From an uncultured Fidelibacterota bacterium (GTDB lineage: Bacteria; Fidelibacterota; Marinisomatia; Marinisomatales; Marinisomataceae), in the NCBI GenBank assembly GCA_902599655.1, contig CACKGC010000002.1, forward strand, positions 17,302-81,301: a DNA stretch of 64,000 nucleotides, in the 5' to 3' direction. Positions within the stretch are counted from its first letter, which is position 1, and every line of letters starts with the position of its first letter. This document shows positions 7,250 to 16,935 of this stretch, in pieces. The notes under the pieces were generated by a model. That model saw only the letters and a list, made by a program, of their open reading frames with translations, was not told the origin of the DNA and searched no databases. A program made the position numbers and the translations under genes.

Positions 7250-8389
7250 TTGCCTTCTAGATCCATTCTATTTGTTCTAAGTTTATCTCACATGTCAAAT
7301 CACATCATTATGATGTTGATTCCAAGTATGTATATTAATTTAATTGATTTTTTTTCTCTAAATGCAGCCCAAGTAGGGCTAATATTTGGTATTGTGAGTT
7401 TTTGTTTTGGTGTTGGTTCCCTTCCAATGTCTTTTTTGTACAATAAGTACGGACCAAAAAAATTAATTGTATTCTCTCAATTGGGAATTTTATTTTCTGC
7501 GCTTTTAGTGAGTGTTTCAAATAGTGTACTAATGTTTTCACTAAGCAGTATTCTATTGGGACTTTTCGCGAGCATTCATCATCCTGTTTCACTAACATTA
7601 ATTTCAGAAACTTTTGACAAAAATATTGCAAAGGCAAATGCATTTCATGGAGTCTTTGGATCAATTGGTGTTTCTTTAGGTCCTCTAATATCATATTTTT
7701 CTTTATTGTATTTTAGTTGGCATTATGCATTTATTTTTACTGCAATTTTAAATGCTTTTTTATTGCCTCTTTCAATGAAGTTTATACCAAATACTGAAAA
7801 AATGGATATTATTAGCCCAAATGACTTTAGTGATAAAAAACAGAACTCAATTTTATCAATTTTTTTTCTAATTTCATTTGTTGTAGGTTTATCATTTACA
7901 GTATTTAACACATTTATTCCTTCAGTGTTTAATTCAGAATTTGGCATGAACGCAAATTCTATTGTATCAGCAATTATGTTAACAGGTTTTTTAGGGCAAA
8001 TTCTATCAGGATATTTTGGAGATAAATTTGATAGAATTAAATTATTATCAACAGTTTTTCTCCTACTTCTTCCTTTATTCATATCAATAATTTTTGTCGG
8101 AAAAACATTGATTGTAATTGTTTCAATTCTTTTGGCAATTATTATGTACTCAATTCAACCATTAATAAATTCCATAATTAAAGATATTACTCCACTAAGG
8201 ATAAGATCGGTTGTCTTTGGTTTAAACTTTTTCTTAATGTTTGGTCTTTCAGGTTTAGCAGCATACTTAGGAGGATTAATAGCAGATAACTATAGCTTTA
8301 AATTAATTTTCCCTATATTTTCATTACTATTTCCTATTGGAGTATTATTACTTTATTTATTGAATATGAAAAGAAAGGTTGAAGCATAA
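7250..8389 (+). CDS. Major facilitator superfamily transporter, Fsr-like
   Basis: This 379-residue inner-membrane protein has about twelve hydrophobic segments. After the second segment LYNKYGPKK takes the place of the MFS motif A. The loop SIHHPVSLTLISE followed by AFHGVFGSIGVSLGPLI resembles the fosmidomycin-resistance (Fsr) branch of drug exporters, where a conserved HP and a Gly-rich helix occur. The substrate is unknown. I accept the TTG start at 7250, three bases after rplS, because it completes the first membrane segment; an ATG at 7292 would cut into it. The last base overlaps yicC. Confidence 0.82.
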   Translation: MPSRSILFVLSLSHMSNHIIMMLIPSMYINLIDFFSLNAAQVGLIFGIVSFCFGVGSLPMSFLYNKYGPKKLIVFSQLGILFSALLVSVSNSVLMFSLSSILLGLFASIHHPVSLTLISETFDKNIAKANAFHGVFGSIGVSLGPLISYFSLLYFSWHYAFIFTAILNAFLLPLSMKFIPNTEKMDIISPNDFSDKKQNSILSIFFLISFVVGLSFTVFNTFIPSVFNSEFGMNANSIVSAIMLTGFLGQILSGYFGDKFDRIKLLSTVFLLLLPLFISIIFVGKTLIVIVSILLAIIMYSIQPLINSIIKDITPLRIRSVVFGLNFFLMFGLSGLAAYLGGLIADNYSFKLIFPIFSLLFPIGVLLLYLLNMKRKVEA

Positions 8390-9189
8390 TGTTAGTTAGT
8401 ATGACAGGTTTTGGTTCTTCGAGCTACGAGGATTCCAGTCTTTCAATAAATATTGAATTAAAATCTTTTAACTCAAGGTATTTCGAATTGAACACAAAAT
8501 CCTTTGATTTGTCTGGTCCACTTGAATACAAGATTAGAAACTATTTAAAAAAACAATTATTGAGAGGTTCAGTTACATTGTTTATAAAAGTAGATTCAAA
8601 AGATACATTCAAATTTAATAGTCAAAAAACAGCGAGTGTTTTAAAAGCATATAAAGAAATTGAAAAAAAGTACGATATTGATTTGAATTACAGCCAATTG
8701 CTAAGAAATAATGATATTTTAAGCTATGTACCACATAGTAATTCAATTCAAAAAAAGATTTTCTCATCATTAAAAATTGCAACAAAAGAATTGATTGATA
8801 TGCGCAATAAAGAAGGAGCTATAATAGAAAAAGAATTTTATGGGTATTTGGATATAGCTAAAAAAGATCTATTGAAGATTGAAAAAATTCAAGAAAAAGT
8901 ACATGCAAGTAAAATAAATTTAAATTCAAATAATGACGTAATTGATGAGATAGAAAAGATTGATATTTCAGAAGAGATTGATAGAATTAATAGTCATTTA
9001 AGTCAGATATCTCAATCAATTAAATCAAAGCAATTATCTGGAAAAAAAATTAATTTCATCTTACAGGAAATCAATAGAGAGTCTAATACAATATTATCTA
9101 AGTTTTTAGATAAAAGAGTATCTAAGCATGCAATAAGCTTAAAAATGCAAGCGGAAAAATTAAGAGAACAAATAGGAAATATTTTATGA
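8389..9189 (+). CDS. YicC-family endoribonuclease
   Basis: The N-terminus MLVSMTGFGSSSYE is the hallmark of the YicC family, followed by INIELKSFNSRYFEL. The C-terminus holds the conserved helix INFILQEINRESNTILSK and the ending KLREQIGNI. Members act as RNA endonucleases in E. coli and Bacillus. At 266 residues it is slightly shorter than the usual 285-290. It overlaps both neighbours (TAATG with the transporter, four bases with gmk); the order yicC-gmk-rpoZ is widespread in bacteria. Confidence 0.92.
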   Translation: MLVSMTGFGSSSYEDSSLSINIELKSFNSRYFELNTKSFDLSGPLEYKIRNYLKKQLLRGSVTLFIKVDSKDTFKFNSQKTASVLKAYKEIEKKYDIDLNYSQLLRNNDILSYVPHSNSIQKKIFSSLKIATKELIDMRNKEGAIIEKEFYGYLDIAKKDLLKIEKIQEKVHASKINLNSNNDVIDEIEKIDISEEIDRINSHLSQISQSIKSKQLSGKKINFILQEINRESNTILSKFLDKRVSKHAISLKMQAEKLREQIGNIL

Positions 9190-9746
9190 AAAATTTTATC
9201 ATTATTTCCGGATCATCAGGCTCAGGTAAAACTACTCTGTTAGAATTACTTTCAAGAGATTTAAACATTGAAATTTCTGTTTCATATACAACTAGAAATA
9301 AAAGAAAGTATGAAATTGATGGTGTCCACTATAATTTTATAAATAAAGAACAATTTGAAAAAATGATCGAAGAAAACCTATTTCTTGAGTATGAAAATGT
9401 TCATGGAGATTTATACGGCACTGCACTAAGTAGCTTGGAACAGTATATTGATAATAATAAGCATTTATTTTTTGAGCTAGATGTTAATGGGGCAGTTAGT
9501 TTAATGAATTATTATCCAAGCAATACTATATCGATTTTTTTATCACCTCCCAATATTGAGGAACTAAGAAAAAGATTAGTTTTAAGATCAACAGAAACTG
9601 AAGATGAAATTAATAAAAGATTAAGCAGGTTTGAAGAAGAGGATAACTTAAAAAAAGAATTTGACTATAATCTTATTAATGATAACTTCGAAACCACGTT
9701 TGAAAAAATTAAAGAAATTATAAATAGACACAAAAAAGAGGATTAA
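9186..9746 (+). CDS. gmk: Guanylate kinase
   Basis: Gmk converts GMP to GDP with ATP and also feeds (p)ppGpp metabolism. The P-loop is SGSSGSGKTTLLELL at residues 8-22. The GMP-binding part contains SVSYTTRNKRKYEIDGVHYNF, with the YTTR and DG.HY elements, and the lid ends in RLSRFEEE. The length of 186 residues is typical. It is translationally coupled to yicC and followed after one base by rpoZ. Confidence 0.95.
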   Translation: MKNFIIISGSSGSGKTTLLELLSRDLNIEISVSYTTRNKRKYEIDGVHYNFINKEQFEKMIEENLFLEYENVHGDLYGTALSSLEQYIDNNKHLFFELDVNGAVSLMNYYPSNTISIFLSPPNIEELRKRLVLRSTETEDEINKRLSRFEEEDNLKKEFDYNLINDNFETTFEKIKEIINRHKKED

Positions 9747-9747
9747 A

Positions 9748-10035
9748 ATGGCTGTAGACCCAATTTCGTTTAGCAAGCTTTTAAGAAAGACAGATGATAT
9801 TTATGAAGCTGTTGTTGTCTCATCAAAAAGAGCAAAACAAATTCTTCAAGATAGAATTGTTAAGCAAATGATTGATGAAAATGAAGAAATTTCTGAAGAT
9901 GGTATTCTTGCAGAGCCTGTTATTAGAGAAAATATTGATTTTGACAAGGAAGAAAAAGTCACCTCTGTTGCCTTAGATGAGTTCTTAGACGGTGATATTG
10001 ATTGGAATAAGACCGAAGAATCAATTGAGCACTAA
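9748..10035 (+). CDS. rpoZ: RNA polymerase omega subunit
   Basis: The 95-residue product follows gmk directly, the standard place for rpoZ. It contains the omega core pattern of a D-x-YEAVVVSSKRAKQI helix, in which E. coli omega has a similar R..L...A.+RA.Q+ segment, then an acidic tail. The protein helps assemble the beta' subunit and forms part of one (p)ppGpp site in proteobacteria. The last eleven bases overlap ung. The call relies on context as well as sequence because omega is short and divergent. Confidence 0.82.
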   Translation: MAVDPISFSKLLRKTDDIYEAVVVSSKRAKQILQDRIVKQMIDENEEISEDGILAEPVIRENIDFDKEEKVTSVALDEFLDGDIDWNKTEESIEH

Positions 10036-10798
10036 ATCTTTTAAAAAGACATTTATCAATCAAAATAAGCAGTTGTTCGGTAATGAGATATATCTCAACC
10101 AACTCTCAAATTTAAATATTCAAAAAAAAGTTAAGATTCATGATTCATGGTATTCTGAACTTAAGGAAGAATTTGAAAAGAAGTATTGGATAGAGCTTTC
10201 TGCCAAGGTCAGAAATTCTTACAAAAATAAAACTATTTATCCAAAACCTTCCTTAATGTTTAATGCTTTTAATTCGACGCATTTAAACAATGTAAAGGTG
10301 GTAATAATTGGACAGGATCCATATCACGGTCAAGGTCAGGCAAACGGTTTGTCGTTTAGTGTAAATGACGGTATTGCAATTCCGCCATCGCTTTTGAATA
10401 TTTTTAAAGAACTAGAATCCGATCTAAATATACCAATTCCTAATTCAGGAAATTTACAATCATGGGCCGATCAAGGAGTTTTACTTTTAAATACCGTCTT
10501 AACTGTAGAAAAAGATAATGCAAATTCTCATAAAGACTTGGGATGGGAGATCTTTACAAAAAAGACAATCGAAATAGTTTCTTCTAAGTTAGAAAACATA
10601 GTTTTCATTTTATGGGGTAAACAAGCACACTTAATTGAAGATGTAATTGACACATCTAAGCATTATATAATCACTTCAGTTCATCCTTCACCTCTATCAG
10701 CTCATAGAGGATTTTTTGGATCAAATCCATTTTCTAAGACTAATAAGTTTTTAAAGTCTAAAGGCATTAAGCCCATTAATTGGATATTAAATAAATAA
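10025..10798 (+). CDS. ung: Uracil-DNA glycosylase, family 1
   Basis: Ung removes uracil from DNA in base excision repair. The water-activating motif GQDPYHGQGQANGLSFSV, the LLNTVLTV block and the leucine-loop motif HPSPLSAHRGFFG are all intact. The common N-terminal domain begins near KIHDSWYSELKEEFEK, so there are about 40 extra residues ahead of it with no recognisable motif. I chose TTG 10025 because GAAG sits six bases upstream; a longer GTG start at 9992 lacks such a site and overlaps rpoZ more. A later TTG at 10072 is another option. Confidence 0.93.
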   Translation: MSTKSFKKTFINQNKQLFGNEIYLNQLSNLNIQKKVKIHDSWYSELKEEFEKKYWIELSAKVRNSYKNKTIYPKPSLMFNAFNSTHLNNVKVVIIGQDPYHGQGQANGLSFSVNDGIAIPPSLLNIFKELESDLNIPIPNSGNLQSWADQGVLLLNTVLTVEKDNANSHKDLGWEIFTKKTIEIVSSKLENIVFILWGKQAHLIEDVIDTSKHYIITSVHPSPLSAHRGFFGSNPFSKTNKFLKSKGIKPINWILNK

Positions 10799-10894
10799 TC
10801 CTGTTATCAAGGATTAGCTTGTCAGATTATTAAAACATCATTAATCTATTAAAATATAAAATTTCAATTGTTGAAAGAGTGTGGATAAATAAAA

Positions 10895-12238
10895 ATGGCC
10901 GAAAATAAAAAAACTGAAGGTTTAAATTTACAACCTCAGGCGCTTGAAGCTGAAGAAGCAGTATTGGGATCAATGATGATTGATGAAGATGCTGCAAATA
11001 AGGCTATAAGCATCTTAGGTTCAAGTCATTATTTCTATAAAGATTCTCATAAAAAAATCTTTGAAGCAATGCTCGTTTTAATGAATAATAGCGACCCAAT
11101 TGATACAGTTTCTGTATCTGATGAACTTAAAAAAGGTAAAAACTTGAAATCAGTCGGAGGAATTTATTATTTAACTGGTTTAGTTGACAAAGTGCCAACG
11201 TCTGCAAGAGTCGAAACTTATGCTGAAATCGTTAAAGAAAAGGGTATGTTAAGAGACTTGATTACAACTTCACATGAAATTTCTAAAAAAGCTTTAGATG
11301 CTGGAGATTCTGTTGGATCAATTCTTGATGAAGCTGAACAGTCAATTTTTAGTTTAACGGAACAGAAAGATTCAAAAATTTATCAACATATTGAACCAAT
11401 TCTTTCAAGCACAGTTAAGAGAATAGAAAATATGGCTGCAAATCCAGGATCAATAATTGGAGTCCCATCAGGTATTATTGATTTAGACAAGTTGACAGCA
11501 GGATTTCAGAACGGTGATTTAATTATTTTGGCAGGAAGGCCTTCTATGGGAAAAACTGCTTTGGCATTGACTATTGCTAGAAATGCAGCAATTGAAAATA
11601 AATCTGCAACTGCAATATTTAGTTTAGAAATGTCAAGTGATCAACTTGGACAAAGATTATTAACGTCCGAAGCTAGAGTAGATAATGCTCTTGTAAGAAG
11701 AGGAAGTCCTAATATAAAATGGAAAAATATTAATATTGCTTCAGGAAAACTTGCTCAAGCTCCTCTTTACATAGATGATACACCTGCATTGTCAATATTA
11801 GATTTAAGATCAAGAGCTAGAAGATTAAAAAGAGAAAGAAATATCGAACTGCTTATTGTTGATTACTTACAGCTAATGCAAGGTCCAAAAAATTCTGAGA
11901 ATAGACAGAATGAAATTTCACAAATTACTCAATCTCTTAAAGCTTTAGCTAAAGAATTAGACATTCCAGTAATTGCGCTTTCACAGCTTTCTAGAGCAGT
12001 CGAGCAAAGAACGAAAAAAGAACCAATGCTTTCAGATTTAAGAGAAAGTGGTGCAATTGAACAAGATGCTGATGTTGTAATATTCCTTTACAGACCAGCA
12101 GTATACGATAAAGATGATCAAGATTTGAAAGGTCTTGCTTATTTAATTGTAGCAAAACAAAGAAATGGTCCAACTGGAAGAGTCACTGCAACGTTTATAG
12201 ATACGTATGCAAGATTTGATAATCATCAAGAGTTTTAA
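10895..12238 (+). CDS. dnaB: Replicative DNA helicase DnaB
   Basis: This hexameric helicase unwinds DNA at the replication fork. Residues 1-110 form the N-terminal domain (PQALEAEEAVLGSMMID). The RecA-like domain has Walker A GRPSMGKTALAL near residues 213-224, then IFSLEMSSDQL, and Walker B LLIVDYLQLM, then the LSQLSRAVEQR and LSDLRESGAIEQDAD blocks. The length of 447 residues is normal and there is no intein. It follows a 96-base spacer with no convincing promoter or terminator, and lies three bases before rel. Confidence 0.97.
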   Translation: MAENKKTEGLNLQPQALEAEEAVLGSMMIDEDAANKAISILGSSHYFYKDSHKKIFEAMLVLMNNSDPIDTVSVSDELKKGKNLKSVGGIYYLTGLVDKVPTSARVETYAEIVKEKGMLRDLITTSHEISKKALDAGDSVGSILDEAEQSIFSLTEQKDSKIYQHIEPILSSTVKRIENMAANPGSIIGVPSGIIDLDKLTAGFQNGDLIILAGRPSMGKTALALTIARNAAIENKSATAIFSLEMSSDQLGQRLLTSEARVDNALVRRGSPNIKWKNINIASGKLAQAPLYIDDTPALSILDLRSRARRLKRERNIELLIVDYLQLMQGPKNSENRQNEISQITQSLKALAKELDIPVIALSQLSRAVEQRTKKEPMLSDLRESGAIEQDADVVIFLYRPAVYDKDDQDLKGLAYLIVAKQRNGPTGRVTATFIDTYARFDNHQEF

Positions 12239-12241
12239 AAT

Positions 12242-14404
12242 ATGAGCAGTAATGTTATTAAAAATAATGACGAGGTTATTGCTGATAAAGGTAAAGCTCT
12301 TCTAAAAAGAATTCCTACTAAAAAAAACAGAAAGCAAGTTGAAAATGCACTTGAATATTCTATTAAAATGCATGAGGGTCAAGTAAGAAAGTCTGGACTT
12401 CCTTTTGTAAGTCACTGTATTGATGTTGCTAATATTTTAATTGATTGGAATATGGATTATACAACAGTTGTAAGTGCTTTATTGCACGATGTTGTTGAAG
12501 ATACTGAAGTAAAATTATCTGATATTGAAGAAGAGTTTGGTTCTGATGTTGCTTCTCTTGTTGATGGTGTTACAAAGGTTGAAAATATTGCTTTTAGATC
12601 TAAAGAGCATAAACAAGCAGAAAATTTCACCAAATTATTTCTTTCTCTTGCAAGAGATTTGAGAGTAATTATTATAAAGTTTGCAGATAGACTAAATAAT
12701 ATGGAAACAATTCAATATTTATCTTCAAATAAAAGAAAAGAAATTGCATTAGAAACAAAAGAAATATTTGTGCCTTTAGCGCATAGATTGGGAATGGCGA
12801 AGTTAAAGTGGCAATTAGAAGATTTGTCATTAAAATGTTTAGATTTAAGAGCCTTCAATAGTATTAAAAAGAAAATTGAGACCTCAACTAGATTAAATGA
12901 GGATATTTTATCTAATGCAATAAGACCAATTAAGGCTGAACTAAGTTCATATAAAATTAAATCTAATATTTTTGGTAGATATAAATCAATTTCATCCATT
13001 CATAGAAAAATTGAAAATAGAGGTAAAAAGTTTGAAGATATCTATGACTTGTATGCAATAAGAATCATAGTTAATAAAATTGAGGAATGTTACCTCGCTC
13101 TTGGTGTAATTCACAGTATTTATCCTCCATTGCAAGATCGATTTAAAGACTTTATAGCAACCCCAAAAACCAATGGATACCAATCAATCCATACAACAGT
13201 ATTAACTAAAGATAATAGGCTTACAGAATTTCAGATTCGAACAAAGGATATGGATCATACTGCTGAAGTTGGTGTTGCTGCACATTGGCTTTATAAGGGT
13301 AATGACGAGATAGGGGAATTTGATTCACAAGTATCATGGTTAAGAGATTTATTATCTATGCTTAATAGTGATAGTTCAGAACCCGAAGAATTAATGGATT
13401 TATTAAAAATAGATATGTTTGAAGACGAAATATTTGTTTTTACGCCAAGAGGAGACTTGATAAAACTTCCTGTAAATTCAACCCCATTAGATTTTGCATT
13501 TGCTATACATGGAGGTCTTGGTTTTACAACAGTTCGATCAAAAGTAAACAAAAAGTTGGTTCCTCTAAGCTACAGCTTAAAAAGCGGAGATATAGTTGAG
13601 ATAGAAACAAATAAAAATCAAACTCCAAACAGTGGATGGTTAAAGTTTGTCAAAACTTCAAGAGCAAAGCATGAAATATCGAAATATTTAAGAAAAATTG
13701 AACTTGAAGAAAGCATTAAGATTGGAAACGAGATTTTAGAGAAATCCTTAAGAAAATTAAAGATTTTAGATAGATTGAATGAGTTTAAAAAGGGGTATTC
13801 GTTAGCAGGTTTTAAAACTTTGAATAACATGCTTTCTGATATAGGTAGAGGGGGAGTAATTATTAAAGATGTGATTCCAAAAATTTTCCCTGATTTACAG
13901 AAAAATTTATCAAAAGAAATTGATCAAACTGAGTTTGTAGACTCGGCAAGATCAGATGTTGACGGAATAAATTTAGATGGTTTAAAGAACTTAGTTGTTA
14001 GTTATGGTAAATGTTGTAATCCAATACCTGGAGACGATGTTATAGGTTATATTTCAAGAGGAAGAGGACTAATTGTACATGAATTATCTTGCACAAATTT
14101 ATCTTCTCTATCTTCCAAGCAAGACAGATTAGTATCTGTTAATTGGAATGCTAAAGAAAATTTGGCTTTTCGTTCAAAAATTCATATAACTTGCATTGAT
14201 ACTGCTGGAATGTTAAATGAAATCGCAAATATTATTTCAAAGAATAATGTAAATATGGTTGACGTATCAACTGATGTAACGGAAGGTGGAATTGCAAATA
14301 TCTGGATCATTTGTAAAGTTCAAAGTAGAGCAAAGCTTAATTCTGTTATTAAAGACATTCAAAAACTAAAAAATGTTGACTCAGTTGAGCGTGTACATGA
14401 CTGA
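12242..14404 (+). CDS. rel: Bifunctional (p)ppGpp synthetase/hydrolase (Rel/SpoT family)
   Basis: The enzyme makes and degrades the stringent alarmone. The order of domains is: an HD hydrolase with H58 and H82-D83 (LLHDVVEDT) and IIIKFADRLNNM; a synthetase with GRYKSISSIHRK, YDLYAIRIIV and DFIATPKTNGYQSIHTTV; a TGS domain (EIFVFTPRGDLIKLP...DFAFAIHGG); a CC motif region (GKCCNPIPGDDVIGYI); and a C-terminal ACT domain. At 720 residues it is full length. The intact HD residues argue for both activities. It is coupled to ruvX by an eight-base overlap. It is the only long RSH protein seen here. Confidence 0.96.
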   Translation: MSSNVIKNNDEVIADKGKALLKRIPTKKNRKQVENALEYSIKMHEGQVRKSGLPFVSHCIDVANILIDWNMDYTTVVSALLHDVVEDTEVKLSDIEEEFGSDVASLVDGVTKVENIAFRSKEHKQAENFTKLFLSLARDLRVIIIKFADRLNNMETIQYLSSNKRKEIALETKEIFVPLAHRLGMAKLKWQLEDLSLKCLDLRAFNSIKKKIETSTRLNEDILSNAIRPIKAELSSYKIKSNIFGRYKSISSIHRKIENRGKKFEDIYDLYAIRIIVNKIEECYLALGVIHSIYPPLQDRFKDFIATPKTNGYQSIHTTVLTKDNRLTEFQIRTKDMDHTAEVGVAAHWLYKGNDEIGEFDSQVSWLRDLLSMLNSDSSEPEELMDLLKIDMFEDEIFVFTPRGDLIKLPVNSTPLDFAFAIHGGLGFTTVRSKVNKKLVPLSYSLKSGDIVEIETNKNQTPNSGWLKFVKTSRAKHEISKYLRKIELEESIKIGNEILEKSLRKLKILDRLNEFKKGYSLAGFKTLNNMLSDIGRGGVIIKDVIPKIFPDLQKNLSKEIDQTEFVDSARSDVDGINLDGLKNLVVSYGKCCNPIPGDDVIGYISRGRGLIVHELSCTNLSSLSSKQDRLVSVNWNAKENLAFRSKIHITCIDTAGMLNEIANIISKNNVNMVDVSTDVTEGGIANIWIICKVQSRAKLNSVIKDIQKLKNVDSVERVHD

Positions 14405-14813
14405 TCGATTGATAGGTATAGATTTTGGTCTTTCCAAAGTAGGATTATCAATTTCAGATCCATTGAAAATTATTTCAATTCCACTTAAAGTAATTAAATA
14501 TAAAAAAAGGGAAGAACTTTTAAGTAAGCTACAAGAAATTGCAATGGAAAATGATGTTAAATCTTTTGTAATTGGTTATCCGCTAAATATGAATAATAAA
14601 AAAAATGAAATGACAAAATTAGTCGATGATTTTTTTGAAGAGCTTAAAAATTTAAATTTTAATGTTTTCCTTCAGGATGAAAGACTTTCGAGCGAATCTG
14701 CAAAAAAGATTATGCATGAACAGAACCTAAAGACTGGAAAAAATAAAGAGCATATAGATTTAATTGCATCAACAATAATATTGCAATCATTTTTAGATAA
14801 AGGTTCCTTTTGA
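14397..14813 (+). CDS. ruvX: RuvX/YqgF-family RNase H-like nuclease
   Basis: The start at 14397 gives MTDRLIGIDFGLSKVGLSISD, the canonical YqgF N-terminus with the first catalytic aspartate. Further motifs are FVIGYPLNMN, FLQDERLSS (acidic residues plus ERLSS) and EHIDLIASTIILQSFLD with the last aspartate. Family members act in 16S rRNA 5' end maturation and possibly as Holliday-junction resolvases. An upstream ATG at 14373 would add eight unconserved residues. The gene overlaps rel by eight bases and lnt by four. Confidence 0.92.
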   Translation: MTDRLIGIDFGLSKVGLSISDPLKIISIPLKVIKYKKREELLSKLQEIAMENDVKSFVIGYPLNMNNKKNEMTKLVDDFFEELKNLNFNVFLQDERLSSESAKKIMHEQNLKTGKNKEHIDLIASTIILQSFLDKGSF

Positions 14814-16198
14814 TAGCTAAAAAAAATTTAATGTTTTCTTTAATGAGTGGACTAATGTTAGGTCTTTCATTTCCACCTTTTCATTTGGGTTTTTTAGCTT
14901 GGTTTTTCTTGATTCCACTTTTTTTTATTTTTAATAAATCAATTAAGCTTTCAGAAAAGATAATATTTTTCTATATAGCAGGTTTTACGAGCTATGCGAT
15001 AATAACACACTGGGTAGCTCTAAATTCAGGAACTAGTGTTCAGGTTGCAATTATTTCTTATTTAGCCATATGTATTTTTTATTCATTTTATTGGGTTTTA
15101 TTTTGCTTGATACTACACTTTTTTAAGAAAAGAAAATTATCAGATAAAATTCAGTTATTATTAATTCCTTTTATTTGGGTTTTAATTGAAAATTTAAGAG
15201 ATATCGGCCCCTTGGCCGCCCCTTGGTTGAATTTTTCTCTTAGTCAAACAGGGTACAATAGATTGATTCAAATTGTAAGTATTCACGAAGATCTATCTTT
15301 ATTTTTTATTGTTCTGCTAAATATTCTTTTTTATAAGTTTATTTCATTAAAACAAAAAAAATATATTTATAGTTTTATATCAGTTATACTTATTAACGCT
15401 CTAATTGGTCAAATATTAATTTCAAATTACAATTCAACAAATTTTCAAAAACAGATTAATGTTTCAATTGGACAGCCTGTGATTTATCCAGATGAAAAAT
15501 GGAATCCAAAATTAAAAAATAGAAATGAAAATATAATGAATGATCTTTTAGAGAAATCTTTAGAATCAAATCCAGATGTCATTGTTTGGCCTGAAGCTGC
15601 TTTGACATCATTCTTAGCTGCTCCTGATTCAAAGGAAAGAATTGAACTACAGGAAAAAATTACAGATTCAGTTCTTATAACTGGTATTCCTCAAAGAATG
15701 TATTTGGAAAATGAGCTTAAAGTTTATAATAGTGCAATTTTTTTAAGACCAGATGGATTCTATGATACTTATCAAAAAATCTTTTTAGTTCCATTTGCAG
15801 AATATGTCCCTTTTTTTAAAAACTGGTTATCAAAAATAAATCAGTTTGATGATATGGGAAGTTTCACTCCAGGAGAAAGCTTTAATACATTTCAAATTGG
15901 GGACATTAAATCATCTATTTTAATTTGTTATGATTCGAGCAGCTTCAAAATTGGAAAAAAAATGGTGAACAAAGGAGCTGAAATAATTTTTGTAATAACT
16001 AATGACTCTTATGTTGGTAAAGCTATGCCATATCAACATTTTGAACATGCAAAATTGCGTTCAATTGAATTAGGAGTGCCGGTCGTTCAAAGCGCTAATA
16101 ATGGAATATCTGGTATTATTTTGCCTTCTGGTGAAGTTTTAGTTAGATCAGAAATTGATGATAGAAATGTATATAATAAAATTATAAAGATTAAATGA
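14810..16198 (+). CDS. lnt: Apolipoprotein N-acyltransferase
   Basis: Lnt adds the third acyl chain to lipoproteins in the inner membrane. The protein begins with hydrophobic segments (LMLGLSFPPFHLGFLAWFFLIPLF), has about six to seven membrane helices, and then a nitrilase domain. The catalytic triad is E262 (VWPEAALTSF), K323 (YQKIFLVPFAEYVPF) and C373 (LICYDSSSF). The length of 462 residues is slightly short. The start is TTG 14810, overlapping the ruvX TGA. The presence of Lnt implies triacylated lipoproteins and a diderm envelope. Confidence 0.94.
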   Translation: MIAKKNLMFSLMSGLMLGLSFPPFHLGFLAWFFLIPLFFIFNKSIKLSEKIIFFYIAGFTSYAIITHWVALNSGTSVQVAIISYLAICIFYSFYWVLFCLILHFFKKRKLSDKIQLLLIPFIWVLIENLRDIGPLAAPWLNFSLSQTGYNRLIQIVSIHEDLSLFFIVLLNILFYKFISLKQKKYIYSFISVILINALIGQILISNYNSTNFQKQINVSIGQPVIYPDEKWNPKLKNRNENIMNDLLEKSLESNPDVIVWPEAALTSFLAAPDSKERIELQEKITDSVLITGIPQRMYLENELKVYNSAIFLRPDGFYDTYQKIFLVPFAEYVPFFKNWLSKINQFDDMGSFTPGESFNTFQIGDIKSSILICYDSSSFKIGKKMVNKGAEIIFVITNDSYVGKAMPYQHFEHAKLRSIELGVPVVQSANNGISGIILPSGEVLVRSEIDDRNVYNKIIKIK

Positions 16199-16935
16199 GT
16201 AGATATAAAATTGTAATTCAATATGATGGAACTAACTTTTCAGGCTTTCAGTCACAAAAAAATCTAAGCGGAATCCAAGATAAAATTGAATCCTCAATCT
16301 TTGTCTTAAATAATAATAAAAAAGTTAAGATTTATGGTGCAAGCAGAACTGATGCTGGTGTACATGCATTAGGTCAAGTTGCTCATTTTAATTTAGATTC
16401 TAAGTTAACTGACAAAGAGTTACATCGAGCAATAAATGCCAGACTTGATAAAGAAATAAGAATATCCCATTTGTCAAAAATTGAAGAAAGTTTTCACAGT
16501 AGGTTTGATGCAAAAAGTAAAGAGTATAACTATTTATGTTGTTTAAGTGATAATCCTCTTTATTTGAAAGATCATTATCATGTAAAGAATATTGATATAA
16601 AATTATTAATGGAAGTATCAAAAATAATTGAAGGTAAACACAATTTTTTATCTTTCTCTAAATTTTCAAACAAACAAAATAACGATTGTGAAATATTTGC
16701 TTCAAAATGGGTTTTTGATGATAAAAATCATGAAAAACTATTATATATTATTCATGGAAATAGATTTTTACATCATATGGTAAGATATTTAGTTGGAAGC
16801 ATGATTGCAGTTAGTCAAAATAAAATTTCAATTGATGATTTTAAGACTTTGTTAAATCAACCTAGAAAAGATGCAAAAATATTTAAAGCTCCAGGCAATG
16901 GATTAGTATTGAAAGAAATTTTTTATGAAAATTAA
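16195..16935 (+). CDS. truA: tRNA pseudouridine(38-40) synthase
   Basis: TruA modifies uridines 38-40 in the tRNA anticodon arm. The catalytic aspartate lies in SRTDAGVHALGQVAHF, near residue 53. The N-terminus YKIVIQYDGTNFSGFQSQ and the FLHHMVRYLVGSMIAV block near the C-terminus are family marks. The length of 246 residues is standard. It overlaps lnt by four bases and the HtrA gene by eleven. Confidence 0.96.
   Translation: MSRYKIVIQYDGTNFSGFQSQKNLSGIQDKIESSIFVLNNNKKVKIYGASRTDAGVHALGQVAHFNLDSKLTDKELHRAINARLDKEIRISHLSKIEESFHSRFDAKSKEYNYLCCLSDNPLYLKDHYHVKNIDIKLLMEVSKIIEGKHNFLSFSKFSNKQNNDCEIFASKWVFDDKNHEKLLYIIHGNRFLHHMVRYLVGSMIAVSQNKISIDDFKTLLNQPRKDAKIFKAPGNGLVLKEIFYEN

Noticed and set aside
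10799..10894. Promoter or terminator in the ung-dnaB spacer
   Set aside because: TTGTCA (10819-10824) is a fair -35, but no good -10 lies at 16-18 bases. The AATCC/GGATT inverted repeat near 10797-10815 is too short and lacks a T-run.
10895..14404. Inteins or insertions in dnaB or rel
   Set aside because: Both proteins have normal length and continuous conserved motifs.
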